A stretch of DNA of 41,762 nt from Verrucomicrobiota bacterium (GCA_027623315.1 JAQBYD010000035.1:1-41762), one strand, 5' to 3'; shown: positions 26,988 through 35,973, counted from the stretch's first letter. Numbers and translations are program-made. Notes: generated by a model from the letters alone, not told the origin.

Positions 26988-27710
26988 CTAATCTAACTTT
27001 TCGATCAAGGTCCGGCACAGACGCTTCATCCGGTCGAGATCTGGAAACGCTTGCTCAAGCCGTCGAAACGCGGGCGGGTGGTGGAAGCATCGGCCGTTCT
27101 CCCGAATCGATGGGACGACGGAGTGCAGCATCTCGTGGAATACAATATACTCGAGAAACTCTACGGGTACGTCAGGCCGGTCGAGGAGGGGATTGACGCG
27201 AACGCATCGCGTTTCGTCGTGAAACGTGCCGTACCTGATGGATTGGCGCCGCCGACGCCGGCGTCCGCCATGCTCGCCGCGCGCCCATCCGATTCGACAC
27301 TTAACGTTTCCGCTGAAGAAGCGGTCGTTGATACGGGTATAGATCTCACCGAGATCGTAATGCTTGCCCTTGCGGTGCAGTGGTGTGCGGCGAGGCGAGG
27401 ACGACGGCCGTTGCAGCGGAAGGAGTTGGGCAAAGTTCGCGACGGCCTTCCAGATCTCGTCGTCCGGTTCATGCAGGTACCGGCAGAGGGCCTCGAGAAC
27501 ATCGGGTGGCGCATACCGGAAATCTTCATGCAGCCGGATGTCGACATGATTTCGCGCCCGGAACTCCAGGCTGATCATCCGGACCCGGTTGCGTGTGAAG
27601 GTCAGGGATATCCGTCGGCCGGACTCCGTGCTGAGGTGCTCGCGCAACGTTTCGAGGGTATGCGTTGGACCCGTCGAGAAGAGGTCGAGTTGCTGGGTCG
27701 TTTTAGCCAC
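26988..27710 (-). CDS. SprT-like zinc metalloprotease-fold protein
   Basis: A 240-residue protein with zinc motif HEMLH (192-196) and further histidines at 210-211 (CFHHPPAFRRLE), the HExxH...H layout of the SprT/Spartan-like group. An RRRRRR stretch and the preceding W-x-R segment (RIGWARGEHGG) suggest nucleic acid contact. The N-terminal 110 residues are unlike known SprT proteins. I chose GTG 27710 because AGAGGTGG lies 6 bases upstream; GTG codons at 27716 and 27722 are in frame. It overlaps speB by 8 bases and probably ends that operon. Action on DNA-protein crosslinks is an inference from the family. Confidence 0.7.
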   Translation of the reverse strand: MAKTTQQLDLFSTGPTHTLETLREHLSTESGRRISLTFTRNRVRMISLEFRARNHVDIRLHEDFRYAPPDVLEALCRYLHEPDDEIWKAVANFAQLLPLQRPSSSPRRTPLHRKGKHYDLGEIYTRINDRFFSGNVKCRIGWARGEHGGRRRRRRQSIRYGTFHDETRCVRVNPLLDRPDVPVEFLEYIVFHEMLHSVVPSIRENGRCFHHPPAFRRLEQAFPDLDRMKRLCRTLIEKLD

Positions 27711-28596
27711 GCGCACGACCACCTCTGCGGTTGTGATACAGCAGGACTTTCACAGCGAGACGTGCGGCGAGGAATTCGGTCACGGCCATCCCCGCGATCG
27801 GCGCGACCTCCACGATGTCGGCGCCAACGACGTTGTGGGTCGTGATGACGTGGCGTACAATCTTAAGCAGTGAGTACCACGAGAGTCCGCCCGGTTCCGG
27901 GGTTCCGGTGCCCGGTGCTTCGCTCGGGTCGAGAGCGTCAATGTCTATGGTGAGATAAACCGGCCCGCGCACGGCGGAATCAATCTTGGCGGTATCGATC
28001 TCACCGTCAGCCAGGTCCCGCGCCCAGAGCACGGGCAGGTCCCTGGTCTCGATCAGGTTCGCCTCTTCGGCGGAAAGGCTGCGGCATGCGATCTGTACCG
28101 TGCTGAGCCCCAGTTCGAGGATGCGTCGCATGACGCAGGCGTGCGAATGGGGCGTCCCCTGGTACTCGTTGCGGAGGTCGGCGTGGGCGTCGACCTGGAT
28201 GACGGTCTGAACGCCTCGCGTCTCCTTCAACGCCGCAACGAGCGGAGCCGTGATGCTGTGCTCTCCCCCGAGCGAAAGGAGAAAGCGTGACTCCTGGGAC
28301 GCGGCCTCAGCCACGCGCTGGATATGGGCCAATGCCTCGTAGTCGTCGAGGTCGTCGAGTTGAGGCATGTCGAGGGTTTGAACGCAAAGATCGAATGCGG
28401 TCTGCAGCTCGTCGTCATATTCATCAACCTGCGTGCTGGCGTCGAGGATGGCGGTGGGGCCTTGACGCGTCCCCGGCATGTATGACGTGGTGCGCTCAAA
28501 TGGGATCGGAAGAATGGCGTACGGCGCACGCGGGTCGTCTGCGGACTCCGGCGGCAGATCGAAAAACGATCTATTTCTCAAAGTAGGTATAGCCAT
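27703..28596 (-). CDS. speB: Agmatinase (ureohydrolase)
   Basis: Splits agmatine into putrescine and urea using two manganese ions. It has 297 residues with all ureohydrolase motifs: GGEHSIT, DAHADLR (metal ligands), and the third motif TIDIDALDPSEAPGTGTPEPGG-type segment. The 3' neighbour relation to speA, which makes agmatine, supports agmatinase over arginase. The ATG at 28596 lies inside the end of speA (26-base overlap) without a clear ribosome binding site, so translation likely relies on coupling. A longer frame upstream is inside speA. Confidence 0.93.
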   Translation of the reverse strand: MAIPTLRNRSFFDLPPESADDPRAPYAILPIPFERTTSYMPGTRQGPTAILDASTQVDEYDDELQTAFDLCVQTLDMPQLDDLDDYEALAHIQRVAEAASQESRFLLSLGGEHSITAPLVAALKETRGVQTVIQVDAHADLRNEYQGTPHSHACVMRRILELGLSTVQIACRSLSAEEANLIETRDLPVLWARDLADGEIDTAKIDSAVRGPVYLTIDIDALDPSEAPGTGTPEPGGLSWYSLLKIVRHVITTHNVVGADIVEVAPIAGMAVTEFLAARLAVKVLLYHNRRGGRARG

Positions 28597-30484
28597 CGAG
28601 ACCGGCGCGAAAGGCGTTGATGCAGTCCTGGGATTCGTCCACGTTGAGTTTTCCACTGCTGGATGCACGGGCCGTGGCGTCCTCTAATCGCGCGAGCATT
28701 TCGGACGTGTCGTACTCGTTGTAAGCGAGGAGCTCGGAAACCGTATCGCCCTTGACTCTGCGGGTTATGGCCGGGGCGCCCGATTCATCGATCCTGACCT
28801 GGACGATGTTGACATCGCCGAGCAGGTTGTGCATGTCCCCGAGCGTCTCCTGGTACGCGCCGACAAGAAAAACCGCCAGGTAGTAGTCCTCTTCATCGAG
28901 TTCGTGCAGCATTAAGTAGCGCTTCACATCGTGGAGCGAGGGGAACTTGTCGAGCTTTCCATCCGAGTCGCACGTGATGTCGGCGAGAACGCCGGGTCGC
29001 GTAGGCTCCGAGTTGAGCCTGTGAATGGGCATCACCGGAAAAACCTGTCCGAGTGCCCACGTGTCGGGAAGCGATTGAAAAGTGCTGAAATTGCAGAAGT
29101 AGTGATCGGAGAGAGTCGCGTCCAGCTTCTGAAGCTCATCGGGGACGTGGTCGCACTGCGTCAGGACCGATTGAATTTTTCGAATCGTATGCCAGAAGAG
29201 GTTCTCCCCGAGGGCGCGTTGCCTGAGGGTCAGGTCTCCGTGCACGAACTGGTTGCGGATGTCATCCCGGTAATAGACCGCGTCATGAAACGACTCCTGA
29301 ACGTTGCGAGAATTTACCGTTCGGTAGACTTCGGTCATGCTGTGCAGCGTCTCGGGGGCGTCTTCCGGAAGATCGGCCGGCAGATCGCGCGATTCAAGTC
29401 TCTTGGTGTCGAGCACATTGATGACAAGTGCTGCATGGTGTGCAGTGATCGCACGTCCGGATTCCGAGACGATGGTGGGATGTGGGATCTCCTCAGAGTC
29501 GAGGACGGTGATGATGCCTTCCACGATATCGGCGGCGTATTCGCTGCCGCCGTAGTTGCAGCTCCCTTCCGAGTTGGACTGGGAGCCGTCGTAGTCGACG
29601 GCAAAGCCGCCCCCCACGTTCAGAATGCCCATCGGCGCACCTTCGCGCACGAGGCCGGAGTAGATGCACGCGGCCTCCACGACCGCAACGCGGATACGGC
29701 GGATATCGGAAATCTGACTTCCCAAGTGGTAGTGAAGCATTCGGAGGCAGCCGTGTTTGCCTTCGGCTTTGAGTTGATCGAACATCGCGATCAGTTCGCT
29801 GGTGCCCAATCCGAACTTGCTCCGATCCCCCGTCGAGGAGTCCCAGCGGCCCGCGCCGCGACTCGAGAGTTTGGCCCTGAAGCCCAGTCTGGGTTCGATG
29901 TTCATGCGCGCTGCGCGCTCGAGGATGAGGCGCATCTCGCTGGGCATTTCGACAACGAAATGTACGTTCAGTCCCATCTTCTGAGCGTAGAGCGCAAGGT
30001 CGACGTACACGGCGTCCTTGTACCCGTTACAGATCAGAAGGGCGTCCGGGTCCCGGGTCAGCGCCACGGCAAGAATGAGTTCTGCTTTCGTGCCCGCTTC
30101 GAGACCGAAACAGAAAGGCTCTCCGTAGTCGATCACATCTTGCACGACCTGGGAGTGTTGATTGACCTTGATGGGGTAGACACCGCGGTAGATCCCCTTG
30201 TATTCGGCTTCTCGGATTGCACGGTCAAAGTGCTTGTTCAACTGTTCGATTCGAGACCGGATCACGTCGGAGAACCGGAATAGAATCGGCGTGCTCGTTC
30301 CCTCAGCGGAGATTTCGTCGACGAGACGTTTCAAGTTTATCGTATCGTTCGCGCGCCCCGGATCGGGCGATACGAGGAGGTCCCCGTCGGTGGAGATCTG
30401 GAACAGGCCCGCACCCCATTGATCGACACCATAGAGTTCCCGGGCGGATTCAGCGGTCCAGCGGTCCAATACGTCGTGTATCAT
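28571..30484 (-). CDS. speA: Biosynthetic arginine decarboxylase
   Basis: Converts arginine to agmatine with pyridoxal phosphate. Full length, 637 residues, family III fold. The cofactor lysine is K106 in YPIKVNQ; GFRAKLSSRGAGRW, LHYHLGSQI and LNVGGGFAVDYDG mark the barrel, and ESGRAITAHHA the second domain. It stands 57 bases after the site-2 protease gene and overlaps speB, making a putrescine module. Further steps to spermidine (speE/speD or the carboxyspermidine route) are not in the window. Confidence 0.97.
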   Translation of the reverse strand: MIHDVLDRWTAESARELYGVDQWGAGLFQISTDGDLLVSPDPGRANDTINLKRLVDEISAEGTSTPILFRFSDVIRSRIEQLNKHFDRAIREAEYKGIYRGVYPIKVNQHSQVVQDVIDYGEPFCFGLEAGTKAELILAVALTRDPDALLICNGYKDAVYVDLALYAQKMGLNVHFVVEMPSEMRLILERAARMNIEPRLGFRAKLSSRGAGRWDSSTGDRSKFGLGTSELIAMFDQLKAEGKHGCLRMLHYHLGSQISDIRRIRVAVVEAACIYSGLVREGAPMGILNVGGGFAVDYDGSQSNSEGSCNYGGSEYAADIVEGIITVLDSEEIPHPTIVSESGRAITAHHAALVINVLDTKRLESRDLPADLPEDAPETLHSMTEVYRTVNSRNVQESFHDAVYYRDDIRNQFVHGDLTLRQRALGENLFWHTIRKIQSVLTQCDHVPDELQKLDATLSDHYFCNFSTFQSLPDTWALGQVFPVMPIHRLNSEPTRPGVLADITCDSDGKLDKFPSLHDVKRYLMLHELDEEDYYLAVFLVGAYQETLGDMHNLLGDVNIVQVRIDESGAPAITRRVKGDTVSELLAYNEYDTSEMLARLEDATARASSSGKLNVDESQDCINAFRAGLDGYTYFEK

Positions 30485-30541
30485 TTCAGGGTCTGCCTCG
30501 ATGTGCCGGGGGTGGATGGGGAGAACGGGCGGAGGGATGCG

Positions 30542-31372
30542 TTACATGGGCTGAATGCGAGTTCTGTCATTGGGGCCTTTGCGATAGGGAGGTGGACCGA
30601 TTACGACATCTCTGGAGTCCGTACGCGCTCCGCGCGAAACTTCTGAAGGCCAGAAGAAGTCGTAAGCAGATGGTTGAAACGTTTCCTGGAACTGCACGAT
30701 GCGGTATTCATAATCCGCAGCACGATAAATAAAAAATGCGATCACGAGAAGCGCAATGCCCTGTCCAGATTGCACACTTCCACCGAAGAGAGCGTACAGC
30801 CCGAAGCCGACAGCGAAGATCTTGCCGAGTTTGGCCGAGATCGCCGTAGCGCGTAATCGACCGATCCGCGTGCTGAGCAATGCGCGCAGGACACGTCCGC
30901 CGTCCATTGGAAACGCGGGTAACATATTGAATAAGACAAGACCGCAGTTGATTACGCCGAGCGCAAAGACGACGTTGTCCGGCCCCTCGGGCGCCAGTCC
31001 AAGTCGGGCGAGGAGGATTCCCAGGCTGATCCCCAGAATCGCAAGCACGATGCTTACCACCGGGCCGCCGATCGCCATCAGGAACTCGTCGCGTGGTCGC
31101 CGCGGGATCTGCTCCATCTGGGCGACGCCACCGATGGGCATCAGGAGTATCTCGCGCACGTTACAGCCCGTTCGGAGCGCGACAAAGCAATGACCGAGTT
31201 CGTGCAGCAAGATGCTTGCGATCACCCCGAGCAGGAGAAATGCTACGCCGATGGTCCCGAAATCCATGAGAGAGAAGAAGACAAAGGGCAGAAAGATGAG
31301 CATCGAGACGTGCATGCGAATCGGGATTCCCCAGACATGAAACAGCGTGACGGCTAATCGTAGTATAGACAT
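30542..31372 (-). CDS. Site-2 protease family membrane metalloprotease (M50)
   Basis: A 276-residue intramembrane zinc protease. Zinc motif HELGH (57-61) in the second membrane helix region and the third ligand in FNMLPAFPMDGGR are both intact; about six hydrophobic spans are visible. The C-terminal 45 residues are hydrophilic and lack a CBS domain. Members cut membrane-anchored regulators; the target is unknown. The start at 31372 matches the family (LFHVWGIPIRMH follows), although no good ribosome binding site is present. Confidence 0.88.
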   Translation of the reverse strand: MSILRLAVTLFHVWGIPIRMHVSMLIFLPFVFFSLMDFGTIGVAFLLLGVIASILLHELGHCFVALRTGCNVREILLMPIGGVAQMEQIPRRPRDEFLMAIGGPVVSIVLAILGISLGILLARLGLAPEGPDNVVFALGVINCGLVLFNMLPAFPMDGGRVLRALLSTRIGRLRATAISAKLGKIFAVGFGLYALFGGSVQSGQGIALLVIAFFIYRAADYEYRIVQFQETFQPSAYDFFWPSEVSRGARTDSRDVVIGPPPYRKGPNDRTRIQPM

Positions 31373-31418
31373 AGTAGGTTTGTGTCCGGTATCATGCAGC
31401 GGATTGGGAACGCGAGAT

Positions 31419-31446
31419 ATCCTAGACGTGTGACTATATTCTTCAA
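31419..31446 (-). promoter_or_regulatory. Candidate promoter for the site-2 protease / speA operon
   Basis: On the - strand TTGAAG (31446-31441) and TAGGAT (31424-31419) are 16 bases apart, about 46 bases before the protease start codon. Moderate match only. Confidence 0.35.
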
Positions 31447-31474
31447 CGTGCCAAAGTTGCATCAAAAAAAAGGG

Positions 31475-31502
31475 TTCGACTGCGTTTCGTTGAAAGTATT
31501 AA
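31475..31502 (+). promoter_or_regulatory. Candidate promoter for the DUF2061 gene
   Basis: TTCGAC (31475-31480), 16-base spacer, TATTAA (31497-31502). It lies 31 bases before the ATG at 31533 in the divergent gap with the site-2 protease gene. Moderate match. Confidence 0.35.
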
Positions 31503-31532
31503 TCGAACGGGGATGAAAGGATAAGGCTGTGC

Positions 31533-31841
31533 ATGAATAGGGAAACCAGGGCGCGATCGGTTCTCAAGAGCGTCTCGTGGCGAGTGGTGGCCTCGCTGAC
31601 GACGGTGCTGCTTGTTTACCTGGTCACGGGGAGCCTCGAGGGCGCACTTACCGTCGGGGCGTACGAAGTGGTCGTGAAGGTGATCGTGTACTTCTTTCAC
31701 GAGAGGGCATGGGATGCCGTCCCGTTCGGGATTGTCGCCGAATCTGATCTCGAGGGGCTTAGCGTCCTCCAGCCTGCACGAGGTAGGCGGTCAACAGATC
31801 GCGACACGCGTGGAGATCGTCCAGATGAATCATCTCCGTGA
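31533..31841 (+). CDS. DUF2061 small membrane protein
   Basis: A 102-residue protein with two hydrophobic spans. It matches the DUF2061 pattern well: RSVLKSVSWRVVASLTTVLL, VTGSLEGALTVGAYEVVVK, then YFFHERAWDAVPFG. The function of the family is unknown. AAGGATAAGG stands about 9 bases before the ATG. The last 27 residues, charged and unlike the family, are encoded in an 83-base overlap with the end of the M42 gene on the other strand, so the conserved part ends before the overlap. Confidence 0.85.
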   Translation: MNRETRARSVLKSVSWRVVASLTTVLLVYLVTGSLEGALTVGAYEVVVKVIVYFFHERAWDAVPFGIVAESDLEGLSVLQPARGRRSTDRDTRGDRPDESSP

Positions 31842-32832
31842 TGGTGTGAATATACCGTGTCGGGCAAACGATCGTCATCGTGCGCGTTCCCGAGGCCTTG
31901 CGCTGGATCGTTGACGCATCGGTGCCGCCACGCGGCAGGATCGTGCGTTGGGCCGGAATCTTCTTAGCCCTGGCGATTCGCTCGAACTCGTGTAACAGGT
32001 CAAGGTCCGTGATCGCGCTGGAATCCATCACCATCAGCCCGGCCCCCGCGCCCTGTTTGGTTACGGACTGATCTTTTGGCACATCCGGCGTATCCACACA
32101 TAGCGTGGTGTCGAGCGCGATGGCGATGTCCGGGTCTATGGAGGCAGCAGCCGGTCCCGCACCACGGCAGCCAACTTCTTCCTGGACGGTGAAGGCGCAG
32201 TGGATTTCGCAGGCGTGACGGCGCAGTTTCTGCATAGTGCGCAACGCGATCCAGCACGCGATTCTATTGTCCAGGGCCTGCGCGACGACGGTTCCGCCAA
32301 TCCTGCTGAACGGTGCCTGGATGACGACCATGTCTCCGATCTGTACCTTCTTCTGAACGTCTTCGGCTGGTAGCCCAAGATCGACGACGAGGTCGTGGAT
32401 TTCGGGGATCTTCTTGCGATCCTCGGGAGATGAAATATGGAGCGGGCGTCCCCCGGGGTTGAGGACACCGGGCAGGTCGCCGGAATCCGTACAGACGGTC
32501 ACCAGGCGGGCGAAGAGGTTGCGCGTGTCGAAGCCACCGACATTTTGAAGACGTATGAAGCCGCCCGTTCCGATGGCTCGCACCATAAAACCGATCTGGT
32601 CCATGTGGGCCGATAGCATAATGCGCAGCGGGGCTGACTTGGGATTCCGGGTCTTGCTGCGTGACGCAGCCCGGCCCGCGGGGCGGGCGTAGCGTGTGCA
32701 GATCAGGGAGCCCAGTGCGTCTACCCGCATCTCATCAAAGTGAGGTTTGGCGTGAGAGCGGATGAAATCGCGCATCCGATGTTCGCGTCCCGCCACTCCG
32801 GGAATCTGCGTGAGTTGCTCCAGTAGTTTCAT
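31759..32832 (-). CDS. M42 family aminopeptidase / glutamyl aminopeptidase-like
   Basis: A 357-residue cytoplasmic di-metal peptidase of the TET/FrvX group. Metal ligands and catalytic residues are in place: AHMDQIG, ALDNRIA (bridging Asp), VQEEVG (catalytic Glu pair), IALDTT and RYIHT. The small insert domain (about 75-165) characteristic of M42 is present. It is the last gene of a uvrC - glycosyltransferase - M42 unit and converges on the DUF2061 gene with an 83-base overlap. Confidence 0.92.
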   Translation of the reverse strand: MKLLEQLTQIPGVAGREHRMRDFIRSHAKPHFDEMRVDALGSLICTRYARPAGRAASRSKTRNPKSAPLRIMLSAHMDQIGFMVRAIGTGGFIRLQNVGGFDTRNLFARLVTVCTDSGDLPGVLNPGGRPLHISSPEDRKKIPEIHDLVVDLGLPAEDVQKKVQIGDMVVIQAPFSRIGGTVVAQALDNRIACWIALRTMQKLRRHACEIHCAFTVQEEVGCRGAGPAAASIDPDIAIALDTTLCVDTPDVPKDQSVTKQGAGAGLMVMDSSAITDLDLLHEFERIARAKKIPAQRTILPRGGTDASTIQRKASGTRTMTIVCPTRYIHTITEMIHLDDLHACRDLLTAYLVQAGGR

Positions 32833-32881
32833 GGGACCATAGTAGTTTCAGGGATGGGCCGCGTCAACCGAAGGGGTCGGT

Positions 32882-33829
32882 CTAGCCTCGCGCCAGTATC
32901 TCTCCCGTCGCCGTCGCCACGCTCTGCACGGATATGTCGTCACCGTCCAGTGCGCTGAGGACCCGATGCCGGTCGCCATAAGGACCGTAGCAACATGGAT
33001 CAGTGCCGGTGAAGAGCCCGACGACCGGGGTCCCCACGGCGCTCGCGATGTGCATCGGGCCGGAATCGTTCGAGATCAGGACGTCCAGATCGCCGAGGAG
33101 TGATGCCAGTTCCACGAGGCTCGTGCGTCCGGCCATATTGATCGTAGAGGACCCCAGTGCTCCCCGCATGGCTTCGCAGGCGGGCGCATCGTCTCGTGAT
33201 CCGACGAAAATGATCGTGGCGTTGTACTGGTCCTGCAGTCGAGATGCCACGCGCCTGAAATCGTCTTGAGGCCAGTTCTTGTAGGCGTGGCGCGAGAATG
33301 GTGCGATGCCCACGCGCGGCGCGGGAGCGTCGAGGTCGGCAGGGGGGAGTTGCATGTCAAACCGGGCGACGCCTCGCTCGAGTCCAAGATAGTCGAGAAC
33401 ATCGAGGTTAAGATCCACCGCGTGTCTCCGCACGTCTCCCGCCTGCACGGTATCGTGGTAGAGCATGCGCGCCCCTTCGCGGCTTCGTGCTGGGCCGACG
33501 CGTCTCGTGGCTCGGCTGACCAGGGCGTTCAGGGAACTCTTGAAAATCCCCTGCAGATCGATCACGAGGTCGTATGCTTCGCTTCGCAGCGCCTTGAGCC
33601 AGGGGTTTAGATCAACGAAGAAGGATCGTCGATAGAACGGAATCGTTCGCTGAATATTAGGACAGCACGAGATGAGTTCGTGATATTCGGGTTGCGCGAC
33701 CCAGTGAATGCAACTCGGCTTCAGTTCACGGTAAAGAGCGTTCACCGTGGGCATGGCGTGGATGACATCTCCGAGCGAGCTCAGCTTGATTATCAGTATT
33801 CGGGGGCTATTCGGTAGGCCATGAACCAT
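32882..33829 (-). CDS. Glycosyltransferase family 9 (heptosyltransferase-like)
   Basis: A 315-residue GT-B enzyme of the WaaC/WaaF/RfaQ family that builds the LPS inner core with ADP-heptose in characterised members. Seen: ILIIKLSSLGDVIHAMP at the start, DLVIDLQGIFKS, VGIAPFSRHAYKNWP, and NDSGPMH followed by the family's glycine-rich loop. The ATG at 33829 has GGAG 8 bases upstream; a TTG at 33871 would nearly touch uvrC. It implies an outer membrane with a heptose or related core sugar. Acceptor unknown. Confidence 0.9.
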   Translation of the reverse strand: MVHGLPNSPRILIIKLSSLGDVIHAMPTVNALYRELKPSCIHWVAQPEYHELISCCPNIQRTIPFYRRSFFVDLNPWLKALRSEAYDLVIDLQGIFKSSLNALVSRATRRVGPARSREGARMLYHDTVQAGDVRRHAVDLNLDVLDYLGLERGVARFDMQLPPADLDAPAPRVGIAPFSRHAYKNWPQDDFRRVASRLQDQYNATIIFVGSRDDAPACEAMRGALGSSTINMAGRTSLVELASLLGDLDVLISNDSGPMHIASAVGTPVVGLFTGTDPCCYGPYGDRHRVLSALDGDDISVQSVATATGEILARG

Positions 33830-33872
33830 GCGATCAGTCTCCGTTTCGACGAGGCCATACTCAAGCTTCAAG

Positions 33873-35339
33873 TCAGCGATGTAGGGCGCTGTGGATGATT
33901 GCGGCCATGGCCTGGCCGATGCCGGGAATCTCGGCGATCGCCTCGGGGGCGGCTTTGGAGAGACGTTGAATCGAGCCGAAGTGATTCAGGATCTGGTGCT
34001 TGCGCTTCGTGCCGATTCCGGGAATATCGTCGAGGATGGATTCACGGATGCGCCGGCTGCGCAGGTGACGGTGATAGGTCAATGCGAAGCGGTGGGCTTC
34101 GTCACGAATACGCTGCAGAATCATCAGCCCCGGGGAATCCTTGGGAAGACGCAGTGGGGGCGCGCCGTCTTCCCAGTAGATCTCTTCAAAGCGTTTGGCG
34201 AGGCCGGCCGCGTTGACGTGCGGCAGGTCGAGCCGTTCAAGTTCTGCGCGAGCCGCGCGCAATTGCGTAATACCTCCATCGATCAGGACCAGGTCCGGCC
34301 ACGCTCCGCCCTCGTCGCGGAGACGCCCGAAGCGGCGCGCAATGACTTCGGCGATCATGCGTGGATCATCGATTCCCTCGACCGTCTTGATGCGGAACCG
34401 CTTGTAGTGCTTGCGTGCGGGTAAGCCATGGATCGAGCAGACCATCGAGGCCACGGCGTGCGTGCCCGAGATGTTTGAGATGTCGTAGCACTCGATTCTC
34501 AGCGGTTCATGGGGCAGATGCAGGGCGCTCTGCAGTTCGCGCACGCCTCGCTTCGCCTGGTCGGGGGCCAGTTCGCGCGAGGAGCTGGTCATGCGCGCGC
34601 GCTGTTGTACGCTCCGTTGAAGGAAGAGGAGCGTGTCGCGAAGCGCGGCGGCCCGTTCGTAATTGAAAGTCGCTCCGGCTTCTATCATGGCGGCGCGGAG
34701 ATCGCGCAGGTGCTCGGGCCGTTCGCCTCTCAGAAAAGCGCAGGCCTCCTCAACGCGCTCGCGGTAGTCGACTGCGGAGATACGACCGACGCAGGGGGCT
34801 GAGCAGAACCGGACGATGTCATTGATGCAGTGTTTGAAGTCATCTTCGCCAGGTTCGGCCGGTTTGCACTTGCGCAGTCCGAACGTCTTCTCGATGTAGT
34901 CCAGTGTGGCGCGGGCAGAAGCGGACGAGGCGTACGGGCCGAAGTAGGTGGTGGCGGAATCGCGCTGGATCCTGCAGAGCTCAAAACGTGGCAGGGGATC
35001 AACGAGCGTCACGCGCAGCAGCAGGAATCGCTTGTCGTCGCGAAAACTGACATTGTATCGAGGCCGATAGTCCTTAATGAGCCTGCCTTCTGTCAGGATC
35101 GCTTCGGCTTCGCTACGGGTGACCAGGATATCGAGATCCGCGACGCTCTTGAGCATGCCGCGCAGCTTGGGGGATGCGCTTCGGAGCGTGCCCTGGCGGA
35201 AGTAAGATTGCACGCGTTTGCGCAATGAGACGGCCTTTCCGACGTAGATGATCCGTCCCAGCTTATCGCGCATGATGTAGCAACCGGGTGTGTCCGGAAG
35301 TTCGCGAAGTTTCTCCGAGATTTTTGGCGAGATGGTCAT
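33873..35339 (-). CDS. uvrC: Excinuclease ABC subunit C, shortened form
   Basis: Makes both incisions in nucleotide excision repair. It has 488 residues versus about 600 typical. Seen in order: GIY-YIG nuclease (PGCYIMRDKLGRIIYVGKA, then SEAEAILTEGRLIKDYRP), UVR motif for UvrB contact (about 200-235), RNase-H-like nuclease with Asp in ECYDISN, Asp in VLIDGG and His in DEAHRFAL, then paired helix-hairpin-helix motifs (IPGIGTKRK and IPGIGQAM). The segment of roughly 100 residues that normally links the UVR motif to the RNase-H-like domain is reduced to about 30. Both active sites look intact. Starts the uvrC-GT9-M42 unit. Confidence 0.92.
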   Translation of the reverse strand: MTISPKISEKLRELPDTPGCYIMRDKLGRIIYVGKAVSLRKRVQSYFRQGTLRSASPKLRGMLKSVADLDILVTRSEAEAILTEGRLIKDYRPRYNVSFRDDKRFLLLRVTLVDPLPRFELCRIQRDSATTYFGPYASSASARATLDYIEKTFGLRKCKPAEPGEDDFKHCINDIVRFCSAPCVGRISAVDYRERVEEACAFLRGERPEHLRDLRAAMIEAGATFNYERAAALRDTLLFLQRSVQQRARMTSSSRELAPDQAKRGVRELQSALHLPHEPLRIECYDISNISGTHAVASMVCSIHGLPARKHYKRFRIKTVEGIDDPRMIAEVIARRFGRLRDEGGAWPDLVLIDGGITQLRAARAELERLDLPHVNAAGLAKRFEEIYWEDGAPPLRLPKDSPGLMILQRIRDEAHRFALTYHRHLRSRRIRESILDDIPGIGTKRKHQILNHFGSIQRLSKAAPEAIAEIPGIGQAMAAIIHSALHR

Positions 35340-35442
35340 GATGCTGTGTCCGGGTGCGGTTCACTGCAGTCTGTCGGATTCTGCTTGTGCCTGCAAGGTA
35401 CAGGAGAAAACGAGGTGGTAATGGCTGCAATTGATCCGCTTC

Positions 35443-35473
35443 TTGACATTAGGCATCCGGTTTGCAATACACC
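35443..35473 (+). promoter_or_regulatory. Candidate promoter, possibly giving a leaderless message
   Basis: A perfect TTGACA (35443-35448) stands 34 bases before the ATG at 35482. The -10 position holds AATACA or TACACC (35466-35473), a weak match. Transcription from here would start within a few bases of the start codon, which agrees with the lack of any Shine-Dalgarno sequence there. Confidence 0.38.
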
Positions 35474-35481
35474 TGTTCCCA

Positions 35482-35970
35482 ATGGAACTTACCGAAGAAC
35501 AAAAGAATAGCGTGCGCGCGTGGGCTGCCGAGGGCCTGGGGCTGTCGGATATCCAGAAGCGGATCGTCGAAGAATTGGGCATCCCGATGACGTACATGGA
35601 TGTGCGCTTCCTGGTGCTGGACCTGGGAGCCGACCTGCAGGATAGGGAAGTCCCGCAGACCGTAGACCTGAGTGCGCCCCCGGTTGATAAGGGAGGGGCC
35701 ACACGTCCGGGAGATCCGGATGCGGCGATGGGAAACAGCGGTGCCCCCGGGGCGGGCGGTGTATCCGTTGAGCTCGACCGCGTAGTGAAACCGGGATCCG
35801 TCGTCAGCGGCACGGTTCTGTTCAGTGACGGAACGAACGCCACCTGGTTTATGGATCAAGCGGGACGACTGGCGTTGGATGCCGGGACGCCCGGCTATCA
35901 ACCGTCTGAAGAGGATCTGCAGAGCTTTCAGATCGAATTACGCCAGCTCCTGGAGAAGCGAGGATTCTAG
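35482..35970 (+). CDS. Conserved-looking hypothetical protein
   Basis: A 162-residue soluble protein. The N-terminal helical part (MELTEEQKNSVRAW..., residues 1-50) has the look of a small helix-turn-helix ('GLSDIQKRIVEELGIPMTYMDVR'). A Pro/Gly-rich linker (about 55-90) follows, then a beta-rich part (VELDRVVKPGSVVSGTVLFSDG) and a final helix. I recall similar proteins in PVC genomes but cannot name a family. The upstream in-frame start at 35431 would precede the likely promoter. Its stop is 3 bases before the next GTG, so it is coupled to the membrane protein gene. Confidence 0.68.
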   Translation: MELTEEQKNSVRAWAAEGLGLSDIQKRIVEELGIPMTYMDVRFLVLDLGADLQDREVPQTVDLSAPPVDKGGATRPGDPDAAMGNSGAPGAGGVSVELDRVVKPGSVVSGTVLFSDGTNATWFMDQAGRLALDAGTPGYQPSEEDLQSFQIELRQLLEKRGF

Positions 35971-35973
35971 CCT

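Noticed and set aside
28931..30283. Long + strand open frame (450 codons) inside speA
   Set aside because: Antisense shadow of a highly conserved gene; no recognisable protein features.
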